64,000 nt of DNA from Bacteroidales bacterium UBA5515 (GTDB lineage: Bacteria; Bacteroidota; Bacteroidia; Bacteroidales; P3), in contig DIOL01000011.1 in the NCBI GenBank assembly GCA_002423895.1, positions 106,499-170,498 of the forward strand, written 5' to 3'. The position numbers and the translations under genes were made by a program. Positions 63,141 through 64,000 of the stretch are shown here, one piece after another. Numbering within the stretch: the stretch's first letter is position 1; each line of letters opens with the position of its first letter. Under the pieces are notes generated by a model that ran no database searches, had not been told where the DNA came from, and saw only the letters and a program-made list of their open reading frames with translations.

Positions 63141-63174
63141 AGCCCTGATGAATTTTCTTCTTCAGGGCTTTTTT
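63141..63174 (+). terminator. Rho-independent terminator after ferredoxin
   Basis: AGCCCTGA (63141-63148) pairs with TTCAGGGCT (63161-63169), followed by TTTTTT. It starts 22 bp after the ferredoxin stop codon. Confidence 0.9.
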
Positions 63175-63209
63175 CTAACTTATATTTTAAGATTTAAATT
63201 TTATTAACT

Positions 63210-63869
63210 ATGAATTGCAATGAACTTGGTAATTTAATTCAACAAAAGGCAGAATTAAATAATTTAGTGAGTGAAAATACTCATCAAGCTTTCAATATTT
63301 TTAAAGAAGTATCAAAAGAGATTGTTTCAGAACTGAACAAAAACTTTCCAACTATTAATGGCAAGTTTGAAAACAAAGGTGATTTTGAGTTTAAACTTAG
63401 TTTTGGTTCCGATACTTTGGTTTTTATTCTTCATACAAATATCTTTGAATTTCCTCGTTTGCATGAAGTAATGAAATTGCCTTACATTAAAGAAGATATT
63501 AAACGTTCATATTGTGGAATGATTAATATCTATAATTTTCTTTCTGATTCTTTTGATTATCAAAGAGATTTGGATATTGGTTATTTAATTGGAAGAGTCT
63601 TTATTAATAAGGAAAATCATTATTTCATTGAAGGTAAAAGAGAGGTTGGATTGATGTATACAAGCTTTCATAAGGCAGTTGTTGATAAAGATTCTGTCTA
63701 TAATATTATTGTTTCTTCAATGGAGTATGTAAACAATTTTGACCTACTAACACCACCTTTTGATGAGGTAAAAATTACTACAGTGGGAGAGATTCAATCA
63801 AATCTATCAACAAAAAAACAAATTACAGGAAAGCGTTTAGGCTTTGAATTTAAGCAAGATAAAGATTAG
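63210..63869 (+). CDS. Conserved-looking cytosolic protein of unknown function
   Basis: The 219-residue protein has no signal peptide or transmembrane segment and no motif I can assign. It has an N-terminal helical region (LGNLIQQKAELNNLVSENTHQAFNIFKEV) and a mixed body with several aromatic residues (KLPYIKEDIKRSYCGMINIYNFL, GYLIGRVFINKENHYFIEGKREVG). The C-terminal tail is Lys-rich (KKQITGKRLGFEF). Its codon use and length are like those of neighbouring real genes, and it has the frame to itself. It lies between the ferredoxin terminator and the tRNA-Glu promoter, so it is a separate transcription unit. Confidence 0.75.
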   Translation: MNCNELGNLIQQKAELNNLVSENTHQAFNIFKEVSKEIVSELNKNFPTINGKFENKGDFEFKLSFGSDTLVFILHTNIFEFPRLHEVMKLPYIKEDIKRSYCGMINIYNFLSDSFDYQRDLDIGYLIGRVFINKENHYFIEGKREVGLMYTSFHKAVVDKDSVYNIIVSSMEYVNNFDLLTPPFDEVKITTVGEIQSNLSTKKQITGKRLGFEFKQDKD

Positions 63870-63904
63870 AGAGAGTAAATAAAAAATATTTTTTCGTCAT
63901 AAAA

Positions 63905-63935
63905 TTTGGTAGTAATTAAAAAGATTGTACCTTTG
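63905..63935 (+). promoter_or_regulatory. Promoter of tRNA-Glu
   Basis: TTTG at 63905-63908 and TACCTTTG at 63928-63935 are separated by 19 bp, a perfect Bacteroidota housekeeping promoter 22 bp before the tRNA. Confidence 0.85.
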
Positions 63936-63957
63936 CACGGCGAAAAAACAATGAGAC

Positions 63958-64000
63958 GCCCCGTTCGTCTAGTTGGCCTAGGACGCAAGATTTTCATTCT
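63958..64000 (+). tRNA. tRNA-Glu (anticodon UUC), 3' part beyond the window
   Basis: The visible 43 bases begin GCCCCGT (acceptor arm), then the D arm GTCTAGTTGGCCTAGGAC, then the anticodon arm with stem CAAGA and loop TTTTCAT, giving anticodon TTC. The sequence matches bacterial tRNA-Glu. The rest of the gene lies beyond position 64000. Confidence 0.93.

Noticed and set aside
1..64000. Insertion sequences, prophage or integrative element
   Set aside because: No transposase, integrase, phage structural gene or element-end repeats were found in any frame.

Overview
The window is a gene-dense, AT-rich stretch of a Bacteroidota chromosome, most likely order Bacteroidales. The evidence is a Bacteroides-type fumarate reductase (FrdCAB), NrfHA, an AtpB with a long exported N-terminus, a PorT-like type IX secretion protein with type A C-terminal sorting domain cargo, DUF5686, OMP_b-brl_3, Omp28 and DUF6029 families, and promoters of the TTTG-N19/20-TAnnTTTG type (clearest before tRNA-Glu, recJ and frd). 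The species cannot be named from the sequence.

Layout. 1-5799: anaerobic respiration on the minus strand, nrfHA (nrfA cut by the window edge) and frdCAB. 5841-8454: a U32-family protein and pdxJ. 8842-12320: recJ-ettA. 12317-17896: minus-strand operon ansA, hldA-type kinase, iron alcohol dehydrogenase, porT, COG2509 flavoprotein. 18403-25726: a DUF5686 outer membrane protein, a YfcC-type transporter and three poorly known envelope proteins. 25713-29798: overlapping minus-strand operon of radical SAM protein, a FeoB-like permease without its GTPase domain, 5-formyl-THF cyclo-ligase, lnt and a lipoprotein. 30081-35068: polyprenyl synthase, TlpA-like thioredoxin, DUF6029, Omp28 and a T9SS cargo protein. 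35558-41971: an ABC transporter/GntR/GIN-domain operon running into an 830-residue outer membrane barrel, with a second 830-residue barrel at 42419. 46172-50809: ung, an isolated atpB, a barrel protein, two T9SS cargo paralogues and the remnant of a third. 51359-57825: a LuxE-like protein, then pbp2-rodA-DUF748. 58165-62859: a minus-strand operon with TrhP-like and MnmD-like tRNA wobble-uridine modification genes, the latter fused in frame to an outer membrane barrel. 62951-64000: a 55-residue ferredoxin, a conserved-looking unknown gene and the start of tRNA-Glu(UUC).

The most striking signal is not a gene. All six gene-free stretches longer than 300 bp (about 8.46-8.84, 17.90-18.40, 35.07-35.56, 41.97-42.42, 50.81-51.36 and 57.83-58.16 kb) hold an array of a short, often palindromic word repeated every 21 or 22 bp. 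Five copies sit at exactly 22 bp at 18083-18192 and at 51061-51159, and runs at exactly 21 bp occur at 8639, 35175, 35280 and 57841. The word differs from locus to locus, but the period of about two DNA turns is kept, and words appear in both orientations. The arrays lie in divergent, tandem and convergent intergenic regions, so they are not simply promoters or terminators. I do not know a named family that fits.
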